Assembly (NCBI GenBank): GCA_963677225.1
Contig: OY781923.1
Coordinates: forward strand, 2,666,001-2,730,000
Reading direction: 5' to 3'
DNA from: SABI01 sp028532915
Lineage (GTDB): Bacteria > Spirochaetota > Spirochaetia > Sphaerochaetales > Sphaerochaetaceae
DNA length: 64,000 nucleotides
A program made the translations under genes and the position numbers. Positions 52,279 to 61,713 of this stretch are shown here, in pieces. The notes beneath the pieces are model-generated. The model searched no databases and was not told where the DNA came from. It worked only from the letters and a program-made list of their open reading frames with translations. The stretch's first letter is position 1, and each line of letters opens with the position of its first letter.

Positions 52279-52914
52279 ATGAATAATGATATGATAATCA
52301 GGATTACAAGATACTACAGAATTCTCAACAGACTCAGATCGCTGGGACTGGAACGGGTGTTCGCCCACAACCTCGCGGATGCGGCGGGAGTCTCCGCAGC
52401 GATCGTCCGCAAAGACTTCTCCCTTCTGGAGATCTACGGTCAAAAGAGGGGCGGATACGATATTTTGGACCTGATCGCATCTTTAGGAAAAATTCTGGGA
52501 AAGACGGACGAACCTCAGAATGTCATCATCGTAGGATGCGGAAGAATAGGCAAAGCACTGATGCATTACAACGGATTCGAACCTGACGGGATCAGGATCG
52601 TCGCAGGATTCGATTCAGATCCTCTTGTCTATAACGAGACGACACATCCGGTACCGGTCTATCCTCTCGGACGCCTGGAGGAAGTCGTGAAATCCAACAA
52701 CGTCGAGGTGGCTATGATCACCGTGCCGGAAGGAGCCACCAGCGATGTATTCCAACGCCTGATAAGTGTCGGTATCAGGGGAATTCTCAATTTCTCCCCG
52801 ATCACTCTGAAGGCTACGACCCTGAGTGACGGAACAGCCCCGGTCGTCCATAACGTCAACATCGCCCTGGAACTTGAACAGATATTCTACGAACTTCAGT
52901 TCCCGAAGAAATAA
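52279..52914 (+). CDS. rex: Redox-sensing transcriptional repressor Rex
   Basis: A complete 211-residue Rex. The winged helix at residues 1-75 has LADAAGVSAAIVRKDFSLLE and GGYDI; the Rossmann domain has VIIVGCGRIGKALMHYNGF and AGFDSDP for NAD(H), ending with the domain-swapped helix (NIALELEQIFYELQ). Rex leaves DNA when NADH is high. Facing the hydrogenase operon, it probably lets H2 production dispose of excess NADH. Confidence 0.95.
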   Translation: MNNDMIIRITRYYRILNRLRSLGLERVFAHNLADAAGVSAAIVRKDFSLLEIYGQKRGGYDILDLIASLGKILGKTDEPQNVIIVGCGRIGKALMHYNGFEPDGIRIVAGFDSDPLVYNETTHPVPVYPLGRLEEVVKSNNVEVAMITVPEGATSDVFQRLISVGIRGILNFSPITLKATTLSDGTAPVVHNVNIALELEQIFYELQFPKK

Positions 52915-52919
52915 TCCGT

Positions 52920-53974
52920 TCAGTTGATACTCAGCTGCACATAGACAGGGAGATGGTCGGAAAAGCCCTCATGCCCGTAGGGATCATATCTGAGAGGAAG
53001 GCCCTTCTCATCAAGCAGAAGAGGCGCATCCTTTATGCCGCCCTTCTCGAATTGCAGCCCGATACCGTCAAAGAACTCTTTCGACAGAAGGATGTGGTCA
53101 AAGCTTTCCCAGACGCCCTGATAATAATATGAACCGGGTACGCTCAATGTGTTCATCTGGTCTGAATCGAGATAGACGTATACCACGTTCCATCGTTGAC
53201 GATCCCACCGGTGATCACAAGAGACCCGGAAGATAGTTCGTCGCTTTCCGATATTGCAGCTGCGTGCGGTATCAGTGCAGTCTGTATCGATCCGCCGTGT
53301 TTCTCGTAATCGGTGACACTCTCATTGAAATCACCGGCGATGATGCACGGCAGCGGTATCCCGGCAGAATCGTAGCGCTCTATGATCGCTCTCAGCGCCC
53401 TTATACTCTGCAGTCTTTCGGGCTCGCTCTCTTCGAAACCGTCCCGCTGCGACCGCAGGTGAAGGGCAAACAGCCGGATTGTTTCTCCTTCGACATTTAT
53501 CACAGTCTCAAGGATCGGGCGCTGCTGATGAACGCCGTGAATATGTGCATCGACTATCTCGAAGCGGGAGATCACTGCCACCTCTATAGGAGAGAGAGGA
53601 TCGTCGCTTACGACATAATATGAATATCCCCTCTTTTGCAGATACGAAGATAACAGATCCCTCACCACAGTGTCGTTCTCAACCTCCTGCAGTACGATGA
53701 TATCGGGATCGGTATGGTGATTCTGGGTCAGAGCCCGGGCGAGTGATTCAAGCCGTCTGTGATACAGTGAATGAGAGTATCCTTCTTCAAGGGTGAACGG
53801 AGAGTATTCGTCGCCATGATCGACGCTGTCGAAAAGAAGCTGTACGTTATAGCTCATGATACACACCCCGCTCGCTCTCCCGCCGTCGTAGAAAAGATCG
53901 CAGGAACAGCCTGTGAACATCACGGTGAATACTATTATGGAGATCAAAACCGGTCTGGTACAAAAGAGGGTCAT
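52920..53974 (-). pseudogene. Endonuclease/exonuclease/phosphatase-fold lipoprotein with a frameshift
   Basis: Two reading frames make one protein. The first (53974-53153) has a lipobox-like FTGCSCDL, then SYNVQLLFD, VLQEVEND and IAGDFNE. The second (53186-52920) continues with SYYYQGVWESFDHILLS and ends HEGFSDHLPVYVQL, the last catalytic motif. The change of frame lies between about 53160 and 53190, where TGGTATACGTC can be read either way. All catalytic motifs are kept, so this may be a recent mutation or an assembly indel. The family includes secreted nucleases and phosphodiesterases; which one is unknown. Rex ends six bases away on the other strand. Confidence 0.78.
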
Positions 53975-54012
53975 ACCGTTGTTACGCCGTATGCAATCGC
54001 TGTGCTTCGTCT

Positions 54013-56226
54013 TCAGTGACTCTTTTTCTTCACCTGATAGGAAAAATAGAGAGCCGCCAGAGCATCATCTCCGTCGGTCTGGGCACGGGGCATGGTCTGG
54101 GCTTCCTGAATTGCGGCATTGACATGATGAAATCGTGGAGAATCGATTATCAGAGAACGTGTCATGGCAAAACAGATTGCCCAGATTCTGGACCACTCTC
54201 TGTGTTCGAACGCACTGAGAATAGCACCGCGCTGCTGGTCAATTTCAGCCACATCTCTCGATTCTTCGAGAAATTCGATCAGAAAATCCTCATGAAGCAG
54301 ATTCTTCTGTTCATAGATGTCTCCCAAAAGAGGTTCGACCTTGAGAAAGTATGCAAGAAGTGTGTAGCGTGTCTGCCTGAATGCGGCACTTCTGCCCTGT
54401 CTGGCCGCCAGAAACAGGTCTTCGAAGAAAGCTCCGTCACTATCCATGATATTCTTTGCTATCAGAAAATTCAGCTCTTCAAGGATCGTTTCAGCTCCGT
54501 CCGATAAGGCCGTAACGCGGTCCAGATACCGTGAGTTCTTCGTGACTCTCGCCAGAGACTTCGCCGCAGTCGACCTCACCAGAACATCCCCCTTCTCGAG
54601 AAGATAGACGAGTGCATGTTCCGCTTTCTCGTTATGGACAAGCGCACCGAGAGCGAAGATCGATTCGAGCTGTGTGTAGGAATCGAAACAGAATGCATCC
54701 TGAACAAGCTCATTCACCAAAGCGACCCGGGGACGGTCGAACAGCCCCCGTATGACTTCGGCCTTGTCGTTGTAAAACGGATTTGCAAGATTGGATCGTA
54801 TCTCGCTGGTGGCAACTCCGGTGAGATTCTTTCCGAGACTCAGCAGCAGTGATTTTCTTTTGATGGGATCGGTTACTTTTTCAAGCTTGTCGATATTGAT
54901 GAAGGCCCGTATCCCGTGAAAAGAGAACATCAGCTGAGTCGCATCTTTTGTTGAGAGACTTCCTTTCTCCTTCATCGCTATCGTGAAAATCAGTGCGGAC
55001 ACGGAAAAGACCAGTGCGAGAGAGAATGTCAGGTAATAGGTGTTGCAGAGATCTACAGATAACAAGGAAAGCCTGTAGGGAACCGCCGCACCCAACGATG
55101 CAAGATATCCTCCCAAAAGACCGCTGAACAGCGCGAATATCGCGACGACGAAATTTGTCATGGAATTGAATCCGACTGCTTCGTCATCTGGAATAACCGA
55201 TGCGAGAAGACGGCGGATGAGTATGCTTACGACAGCAAGGAAGAAGTTCGTAAGGAACCCGAGAACGAAAAACAGATAGACCTCATGAGTCGGAGGGATA
55301 AGCACCCAGAGAACAAGAGACAGGACCAGTCCGATACCGTTCGCGACGATCAGAGGTCTCGATCCCAGACGATCACTGAAGAATTTACAGAAATTACCTG
55401 CAAGTACGACCGAAAACGATACTGCGATGGTATAAAGAAAGATGACATTGGAGGGGAGAGCCACCTCTTTCGACAGAAAGGCGATACTCATTCCCATCAC
55501 GACTGTGACACTCATGTAGGACCAGAAGACCAGAAGCCGTATTCTCGCATCCTTGTCCCTCATCGCCTCCTTGAAGATGACAAAGAGGTTCCGCCCCTTT
55601 TTGTACTCTATCGTCGCACGGCAGGGAATCTTAGAAAGGAATAGAGCCGCAATGGTATTCATGATCACTCCGAACATCTGAAGACTCACCAGGCCGATGA
55701 CTCCAGAGAGTGTCCTGATCGAGGTGATGATGAAATTGAGGAATTTGGCGATGATCGTTGAGGACTGAAAGGCTACATTCGCATTCCCTATGACTTTTCC
55801 TCTGGTCTTGTTGCTGGTAATGGTTTTGAAGGTATAGTCATAAAGAACCGCACCGACGAGCCTCATGAGACAGAATAATGTATAGACTACCAGAAGCAGC
55901 GTGACTGCCCTGTTTCCCTCAAGCCAGAGCAGAGGAAGATAGCCGATCGAGACGACGCCTCTGAGAACCCATGTCACAGTCTGGACCTTCACTACGTTTT
56001 TATGACGGAACAGACTCGCCATCACCGGCAGAACGATCCCGACGATATACATAGCAGAAGCTATATACCCGAGAGCGAGGTTGCCGGCATTGAACTGGAC
56101 TGCGAGGATATAGACGATCGTATCGCCCAGCATACTGAATCCGAGGCCGTTGAAGACCTCGGAGTGATAAAGGTTCTTCTGTCCCTCTTTCTTTTCAGAG
56201 TCAGAAAGATATTTAGTTAGAACCAT
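54013..56226 (-). CDS. MFS-type membrane protein with a long helical, HEAT-like C-terminal domain
   Basis: 737 residues. The first about 415 form a twelve-helix MFS-like transporter (GLGFSMLGDTIVYILAVQF, KTRGKVIGNANVAFQ, FFSDRLGSRPLIVANGIGL). The last 310 are soluble and built of repeating helix pairs (LVQDAFCFDSYTQLESIFAL, HALVYLLEKGDVLVRSTAAK, SLARVTKNSRYLDRV), which resemble HEAT repeats. Transporters with such cytoplasmic tails are rare and their substrates unknown. The ATG follows GAGG. It lies 38 bases upstream of the frameshifted phosphatase-fold gene on the same strand. Confidence 0.75.
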   Translation of the reverse strand: MVLTKYLSDSEKKEGQKNLYHSEVFNGLGFSMLGDTIVYILAVQFNAGNLALGYIASAMYIVGIVLPVMASLFRHKNVVKVQTVTWVLRGVVSIGYLPLLWLEGNRAVTLLLVVYTLFCLMRLVGAVLYDYTFKTITSNKTRGKVIGNANVAFQSSTIIAKFLNFIITSIRTLSGVIGLVSLQMFGVIMNTIAALFLSKIPCRATIEYKKGRNLFVIFKEAMRDKDARIRLLVFWSYMSVTVVMGMSIAFLSKEVALPSNVIFLYTIAVSFSVVLAGNFCKFFSDRLGSRPLIVANGIGLVLSLVLWVLIPPTHEVYLFFVLGFLTNFFLAVVSILIRRLLASVIPDDEAVGFNSMTNFVVAIFALFSGLLGGYLASLGAAVPYRLSLLSVDLCNTYYLTFSLALVFSVSALIFTIAMKEKGSLSTKDATQLMFSFHGIRAFINIDKLEKVTDPIKRKSLLLSLGKNLTGVATSEIRSNLANPFYNDKAEVIRGLFDRPRVALVNELVQDAFCFDSYTQLESIFALGALVHNEKAEHALVYLLEKGDVLVRSTAAKSLARVTKNSRYLDRVTALSDGAETILEELNFLIAKNIMDSDGAFFEDLFLAARQGRSAAFRQTRYTLLAYFLKVEPLLGDIYEQKNLLHEDFLIEFLEESRDVAEIDQQRGAILSAFEHREWSRIWAICFAMTRSLIIDSPRFHHVNAAIQEAQTMPRAQTDGDDALAALYFSYQVKKKSH

Positions 56227-56272
56227 AGGGAACCTCGACGTTAGGGTTCATGCATATTTCCTTAGACGTTAT

Positions 56273-56845
56273 CTATGATAGATCACTTCGCTTTTCAATG
56301 ATTTTACTTATGAGATGATAAGAAAGAGCCCCTTTCGCATCAAGCCAGAAATCTCTGTCGGTATCGCGTGCGACCACATCAAGAGGCTGCCCTGTCTGTT
56401 CACTGATGATCGCATTGAGGATATCCCGGGTCTTCTCCAGCTGTTTCGCATAGATTTCCACGTCGGTGGCGACTCCTTCCATCTTGCTCATCGGCTGATG
56501 GATAAGATAGGTGGAATTGGGAAGGCCGAGACGGTGTTCACTGTCGACAGCGAGCAGAACGAGAGTAGCAGCGCTGGCAATAAGCCCCATTCCGATCATA
56601 TAGACATCATTTTTGATGAAGCGGACCATATCGAAGATAGCCAACCCGGCTTCGACATCTCCTCCCGGACTGTTGATGAACATTTTTATCGGTTCATCGC
56701 TCTCATTTTCCAGTATCAGAAGCTGTTTGATCACCTTCTCTGCAGATTCCTTGTTGATCTCGCCGGTCAGCATGACCGATCTGGTCTGCAGGAATTTATC
56801 TACGGGAAGTTCTTCTTTCGTCTCTTTATTTTCGTTTTCTGCCAT
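56273..56845 (-). CDS. clpP: ClpP-like serine protease subunit
   Basis: ATG 56845 (190 residues, MAENENKETKEE) follows AGAGAG; a much longer ORF upstream would overlap era. The catalytic triad is present: Ser in MGLIASAATLVLL, His in TYLIHQPMSKME, Asp in DRDFWLDAKGALSY. The nucleophile region departs from the common AASMGA and carries one residue more, as in divergent second ClpP copies. ClpX or ClpA is not next to it. It is divergent from era across 127 bases. Confidence 0.9.
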   Translation of the reverse strand: MAENENKETKEELPVDKFLQTRSVMLTGEINKESAEKVIKQLLILENESDEPIKMFINSPGGDVEAGLAIFDMVRFIKNDVYMIGMGLIASAATLVLLAVDSEHRLGLPNSTYLIHQPMSKMEGVATDVEIYAKQLEKTRDILNAIISEQTGQPLDVVARDTDRDFWLDAKGALSYHLISKIIEKRSDLS

Positions 56846-56936
56846 TATGCTTCTCTCTTTGTCCATAGTAAGATTATTCAAGTATAACAAATGAAATGAT
56901 GAAATGAAAAGAGTCTGCAGGCTGAGAATGCAAGTG

Positions 56937-56965
56937 TTTACTCTTTTATCATTGCCGTCTATTAT
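56937..56965 (+). promoter_or_regulatory. era promoter
   Basis: TTTACT (56937-56942), 17 bases, TATTAT (56960-56965). The ATG at 56973 lies seven bases after the -10 box with no ribosome site, predicting a leaderless mRNA. Confidence 0.6.
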
Positions 56966-56972
56966 CTTCGGT

Positions 56973-57851
56973 ATGAAAAGTGCAACGGTATCAATAATCG
57001 GCAGACCTTCATCGGGAAAGTCGACCTTAGTGAATACGATCTGTGAGAGGAAGGTCTCCATCACAGCAAGATCTCCCCAGACGACCAGGAACGCGATCAG
57101 AGGGATATTTACCGATTCCAGAGGTCAGCTGATCCTCACCGACACGCCGGGGTATCATCTCAATGACCAGAAGATGAATCTGAAACTTCAGGAAACGACA
57201 CGAAACGCTCTCAATGACACCGATATCATCCTGTATGTGATCGATTCGAAACGCTCAGACGGGATCGAAGAACAGGCGATCATTGAAATCATAAAGAGTT
57301 CGAAGACCCCTCTCGTGGTGGCTGTGAACAAAGAGGACATCGCAAAAGAAAGAGAGATCGAAGAAAGTGTCTCTTTCATCCGCTCACAGTTCCCGGACAG
57401 TCCGGTATGTCTGATCTCGGCCTTCAAGGATACCGGAGTAGATGAACTTCTGATCGAACTGTTCAAACTTGCCCCCGAAGGCCCCATGCTCTACGACAGC
57501 GAAGCCTTCACCGATCAGCCTCTGGAATTCAGGCTTGCAGAGATCATCCGAGAGAAAGCCATCCACAGGGTAAGTGACGAGATTCCTCATGCTATTTTCG
57601 TCGATATCGTCGATATAGAACACGATAAAGAAAAGAACAGCATCTGGATCAGAGCATCAATAAACGTCGAGAAAGAAAGTCAGAAAGGGATTCTCGTGGG
57701 AAAAGGCGGAGAGGGAATAAAAAAGATCCGCCAGGAATCCTTCAAGGAAATCAGGCAGATCTTTCCGAATATGAAGCTCCAACTCGATCTGAGAGTCAAA
57801 GCCGTCAGCAAGTGGCGAAAGAGAGATACGATTCTCAACCGCCTTCTGTAA
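56973..57851 (+). CDS. era: GTPase Era
   Basis: 292 residues from ATG 56973. G1 is GRPSSGKS at residues 10-17, G3 DTPG, G4 NKED, G5 SAF; the C-terminal KH domain has VGKGGEGIKKIRQES. Era binds the 3' end of 16S rRNA and supports maturation of the small ribosomal subunit. The ORF extends 23 codons upstream, but that part overlaps the promoter. The stop lies one base from the stop of convergent lysS. Confidence 0.93.
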   Translation: MKSATVSIIGRPSSGKSTLVNTICERKVSITARSPQTTRNAIRGIFTDSRGQLILTDTPGYHLNDQKMNLKLQETTRNALNDTDIILYVIDSKRSDGIEEQAIIEIIKSSKTPLVVAVNKEDIAKEREIEESVSFIRSQFPDSPVCLISAFKDTGVDELLIELFKLAPEGPMLYDSEAFTDQPLEFRLAEIIREKAIHRVSDEIPHAIFVDIVDIEHDKEKNSIWIRASINVEKESQKGILVGKGGEGIKKIRQESFKEIRQIFPNMKLQLDLRVKAVSKWRKRDTILNRLL

Positions 57852-57852
57852 T

Positions 57853-59430
57853 CTATTTATAGCGTTCCAATATGGGAAGGATTTTTTCTTTCCCGCAGGT
57901 TTTGATGAATCCGGCAAGCTTCGGACCTCTCTCCTTTGCGATCAGCACCTGATAGCAGATACTGAAGAACTCGGGAGGGTTTATCTCAAAGCGCTTGGCG
58001 ATCGCATAGATCTCCTCGCTGAATTCCTTCTCCGTGAAATCTTCGAGATGTGCCACCGAATCGGCAAGAGCGACAATCGCATCTTTTTGAACCTCACTGA
58101 GATCGGCAAGAGGGTCCTCCTGTGTTCTGAGCACCCATCTGAAATCTTCAGGAGAGTAGGTGGTGATCCATCTGTAGGCACATGTACACCGCTGTCTGAG
58201 ACGCTCGACCTGTGAAGGAAGAACATCCGGAAGTGAAGCGATTACAGCATCGGCATCACCGCTGTGAACCTGGAGAAGGTTGCACAGATGTCTGAAAGGA
58301 ATCTGATAAGAAGGTTCTTTTGGAATATCTCCGACCTGCGACAGTTCATAGATTCTTGTTTCCTTGGCCTTTCTTTTCTCATTTGCAGCCTGCAGTCCGA
58401 AGTAGATTCTTTCGCAGCTGTCGTAATCTTCGTAGATCTTCAGAACATCGAGGTCGAAGGAGATTGCGAACTCGGTATTGGGACGAGTCCCCGCGAACAG
58501 GTACCGGGTGACTTCAGGGGTGTAGACTTCCAGAACATCGGGAAGTGATACTACCTCGCCTGTGGAAGAAGAAATCTTTCCTCCTCTTCCTTTGATGCTG
58601 ATAAAATCGTACTGGAAGGAAACCGGTGGTGTTCCGTCGAACAGAAGAACGATGTCCTTCGAAGTATCGAAAGAACCTCCCTCACTGTGGTGGTCCTTTC
58701 CTGCCGGCTCGAAATCGACACCTTCGAATGCCCATCTCATCGGCCAGTCGATTCTCCAGGGAAGTTTGACGGCACTTGTCTCTCTCAGGTCGACAGTCTC
58801 TTCCTGCATCGTCTCGTCATCTCGGTATGTCAGTCCCCACTTGCCGTCCCATGCGAGTACGGTCGTGGTGTCCTTTCCTGTAAAATTGCTGAAAACGGAA
58901 ACCGGAAACCAGTCATCAGCAAGAGGAGTGCTTCTGAAATTGTTCAGTATCGCCTTGATCTCTTCTTTCTTCTCCAGAGCTCTGCGGAGCCCTTCGGCAT
59001 ACATTCCCTTCTGGTAACGCTTTGCCTGATACAGATATTCGGGAACGATTCCGACCACAGGAAGAAGAGCCTCCACGGCCTTCTCGTTCGCCTGTGCGTA
59101 ATTATCCCATTTTTCGTTGGTATCGGGAACCGAGGTGATAGGTTTTCTCAAATAGGTTTCGAGCAGTTCTGGTTTCGGCATGTTCTTCGGAACTTTTCTG
59201 AACACATCATAGTCGTCCCATGAATAGATGAACCGGACGTTCTTCCCTTTCTCGCGAAGGGCCTTCACGACCAGATCGACAGAGATGATCTCTCTGAAAT
59301 TCCCTATGTGAACCGTACCTGAAGGGGTGATACCCGAGGCACAGGTATATACATCTTTCTCACCCTTTTCCCGAATGATTTTATCGGCGTAGATATCCGC
59401 CCAATGTAAAGATTTAGTTTGCTTACTCAT
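57853..59430 (-). CDS. lysS: Lysyl-tRNA synthetase, class I
   Basis: A 525-residue class I enzyme, the archaeal/spirochaete type rather than the common class II. The HIGH motif is SGTVHIGNFREI at residue 35 and the KMSKS motif is GKISSSTGEVV. The C-terminal helical anticodon-binding part is complete. It charges tRNA-Lys. The class I form is a useful marker for spirochaetes and alpha-proteobacteria among bacteria. Confidence 0.95.
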   Translation of the reverse strand: MSKQTKSLHWADIYADKIIREKGEKDVYTCASGITPSGTVHIGNFREIISVDLVVKALREKGKNVRFIYSWDDYDVFRKVPKNMPKPELLETYLRKPITSVPDTNEKWDNYAQANEKAVEALLPVVGIVPEYLYQAKRYQKGMYAEGLRRALEKKEEIKAILNNFRSTPLADDWFPVSVFSNFTGKDTTTVLAWDGKWGLTYRDDETMQEETVDLRETSAVKLPWRIDWPMRWAFEGVDFEPAGKDHHSEGGSFDTSKDIVLLFDGTPPVSFQYDFISIKGRGGKISSSTGEVVSLPDVLEVYTPEVTRYLFAGTRPNTEFAISFDLDVLKIYEDYDSCERIYFGLQAANEKRKAKETRIYELSQVGDIPKEPSYQIPFRHLCNLLQVHSGDADAVIASLPDVLPSQVERLRQRCTCAYRWITTYSPEDFRWVLRTQEDPLADLSEVQKDAIVALADSVAHLEDFTEKEFSEEIYAIAKRFEINPPEFFSICYQVLIAKERGPKLAGFIKTCGKEKILPILERYK

Positions 59431-59520
59431 GATTGCGGATTATAGCCGAGCAAGACGTTTAAAGCAATAACTTGACAGCAGCACTGGAAAAAGTCGTCCT
59501 TTGGAGTATACTGGACAGGT

Positions 59521-60150
59521 ATGAAAAAGAAACGTCAACACCTCATGGTCATCATACTGATTCTCGCTTTCGCTTCTCCTCTGTTTTCTAAAGAGACGGG
59601 GATCGCGTCATGGTATATCAGCGACACTGATAACGCGCTCACGGCGAACGGCGAGATCTATGACGAGAACTCTTCAAACGCAGCTCATAAGAGTCTTCCG
59701 TTCGGATCACTTGTTGAAGTTCATAATCTGGAAAATGATAAGAAGACAATCGTAAGAATAAATGATAGAGGCCCGTTCGTGAAAGGAAGGATCATCGATC
59801 TCACACCCTACAGTGCAAAACAGCTTGACATGTATGAAAAAGGAATAGTCCAGGTGGAGCTGAGAGAGATCTACATCCCCGAGATTCCGGAGACGCAATA
59901 TCTCAGACCGGGTGATACGAACTGGTATACCATCCAGCTCGGGACCTTCAAAGACGTAGAAAGAGTCTATGATCATTATATGAAACTGTGGCAGCTTGAT
60001 TTCTACCCGACAGTAGAGATCATCGATGACCGGTTGCTTCGCCTGAGCATCAGATGGATACAGGAAGAGAAGAAGGATGATACTCTCGAGATCATAAGCG
60101 AACTCGGATTCAAAGATCCTCTGGTCAAAGCGGCCCTTCCACCTCGATAG
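59521..60150 (+). CDS. rlpA: RlpA-family septal lytic transglycosylase-like protein
   Basis: 209 residues: signal peptide to about residue 21 (SPLFSK), then the double-psi barrel (GIASWYISDTDNALTANGE, HKSLPFGSLVEVHNLEN, VRINDRGPFVKGRIIDLT) with the Asp of NDRGPF. The C-terminal 75 residues look like a SPOR domain (NWYTIQLGTFKDVERVYDHY), which would target the protein to denuded septal murein. TATACT lies eight bases before the ATG. Confidence 0.88.
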   Translation: MKKKRQHLMVIILILAFASPLFSKETGIASWYISDTDNALTANGEIYDENSSNAAHKSLPFGSLVEVHNLENDKKTIVRINDRGPFVKGRIIDLTPYSAKQLDMYEKGIVQVELREIYIPEIPETQYLRPGDTNWYTIQLGTFKDVERVYDHYMKLWQLDFYPTVEIIDDRLLRLSIRWIQEEKKDDTLEIISELGFKDPLVKAALPPR

Positions 60151-60196
60151 ACCTTATTGACACAGAGCCTGAATATCCGTATTATCGTTCTTTGTC

Positions 60197-60272
<76 letters not shown>

Positions 60273-60273
60273 A

Positions 60274-60310
60274 CAGAACTCCTTGCAATGCAGGGAGTTC
60301 TGCTATTTTA
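60274..60310 (+). terminator. Terminator after the CAT tRNA
   Basis: CAGAACTCC and GGAGTTCTG arms with an 11-base loop, followed by CTATTTTA. The 208 bases from here to the IS element hold a tandem-like GTACCAAAA repeat (about 60340-60362) and no gene that I can see. Confidence 0.8.
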
Positions 60311-60523
60311 TGAGACTGCACGAATCAGGTTTCTTTCAAAGCGTACCAAAAAGTGTACCAAAACTCATTTAGTTTAATCAATTCAACTTGATTTTATAAT
60401 GACAATGATAACCGAATTGCTCTCTACACATTTTCCCAGCTTCTCAGAATTCATTATATGTTCTTTAGCCAGTAAGGTGGAGTCTTATTCTCCAACCCCG
60501 CTTCCACCCATTCCTGGTTGACC

Positions 60524-61352
60524 TCACCTCACGAGTAAGCCATTGATTGATTGAGTTCCGGCCTTTAATAATTCTTCTTTATACTGGATAGGAGTCATTC
60601 CCTTCAACCTCTTCTGAGGTCTCTGTTCATTGTATTCTCTCCACCAGTCTCCTATGATCTCTCTTGCATCATTCAGAGATTGGAAATAGTTGCTGTTCAG
60701 ACATTCATATCTGAACGTTCCGTTGAAGCTTTCTATATGGCAGTTGTCGATCGGCTTACCAGGTCTGCTGTAGATAATCCTGATCCCTTTCTCGAAACAC
60801 CACGTATCCAGTTCCTGTCCTCTAAACTCAGGGCCATTGTCGCATTGGATATACTCGGGATACCCGATTTCATCACAGGTCCTCTCAAGAATCTCAGCAA
60901 CCTCCCGTCCGTTGATCGAGTATGCAGGGTAAACCACAGGAGATTCATTGGTAACTGGATCGATCACTGTCAAAATCTTCAGCTTGCGATTGCCCGAGAT
61001 TGAATCACTGATAAAATCCATTGCCCAGAGCTTTGTAGGTTCATCAGGAAGCTCTACTGGCACTCTTTCTTCTCCTGCTGGAACGAAGCTGAAAACCCTG
61101 TTCCTTGTAGATTTGTTCTGTTCTCTTATGATTGATCAGTATTCCCTTCTGTCTGAGTTTCAGATGAACCATCGTACAGCCATACTTGGAATTCTTACTT
61201 AGAATCTCTTTCATCGCTTCTACGATCTTCTCATCATCATTCGGCTTCTGTGTGTACTGATATACATTCCTGGACAGCAAAGCTATTCTGCAGGCCCGTC
61301 TTACTGATACCCCGAAACGTTGAATCAAGTGTGTCACCACCGTCTTCTTCAT
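60524..61352 (-). pseudogene. IS3-family transposase orfB, frameshifted
   Basis: The first part (61352-61044) has the HTH_21 region (LIQRFGVSVRRACRIALL, YGCTMVHLKLRQKG). The second (61063-60524) has the DDE integrase core: WAMDFISDS, QCDNGPEFRGQ and CHIESFNGTFRYECLN. Joining them needs a one-base shift near 61050, in an A/G-rich run. The orfB start overlaps the orfA stop (ATGA). All three catalytic acids are kept. Confidence 0.85.
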
Positions 61353-61620
61353 TTCGGGTCTGAGAACTTTTTTAGGACTTCCTTCTGCATCATGTTGTCT
61401 AGGGACAACTCTGCTACCAGTTTCTTCAGGTTGGCGTTTTCTGCTTCAAGCTGTTTGAGACGCCTGATCTCTGATCTGCTCATACCCCATATTTCTTTTT
61501 CCAAATGAAGAAGGTATTTTCACTGATCCCGTACTCACGGGCAATGTCTCTCACCTTTTTCCCCTGATCTTGCTCAGCAAGAATCTTCACAATCTGTTCT
61601 TCTGTAAATCGCTTTTTCAT
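61349..61620 (-). pseudogene. IS3-family transposase orfA, frameshifted
   Basis: From ATG 61620, behind GGAGG, it reads RFTEEQIVKILAEQDQGKKV, then REYGISENTFFIWKKKYG; one base is missing in a G run near 61485, after which MSRSEIRRLKQLEAENANL and the leucine-zipper-like end follow in another frame. It would be the DNA-binding subunit. Confidence 0.8.
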
Positions 61621-61713
61621 CTCAGCCTCCATTGTATCTGTCGGCCGGAAACTAATCTAGTTTATGGCCCCATTTCAGGGGGAGGGGTCAATCTGCGCTG
61701 CTTCTTTTGCAAA

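Larger units (their letters stand above)
60518..61691 (-). mobile_element. Degenerate IS3-family insertion sequence
   Basis: About 1.17 kb. Imperfect terminal repeats begin TTGACCTCACC on the left (60518) and, read on the minus strand, TTGACCCCTCC on the right (61691). It carries an orfA and an orfB of the IS407-like IS3 group, both frameshifted. No matching target-site duplication was seen next to the ends. Confidence 0.75.

Noticed and set aside
56846..57064. N-terminal extension of the ClpP-like protein
   Set aside because: Would overlap the era gene and its promoter; ClpP alignment starts after ATG 56845.
60340..60362. Short tandem GTACCAAAA-like repeat after the CAT tRNA, considered as an attachment site
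   Set aside because: Too short, and I found no second copy or integrase near it.
60468..60510. GGTGGA/TCCACC-flanked stretch considered as a tmRNA or tRNA fragment
   Set aside because: No GTTC T-loop and no cloverleaf could be drawn.
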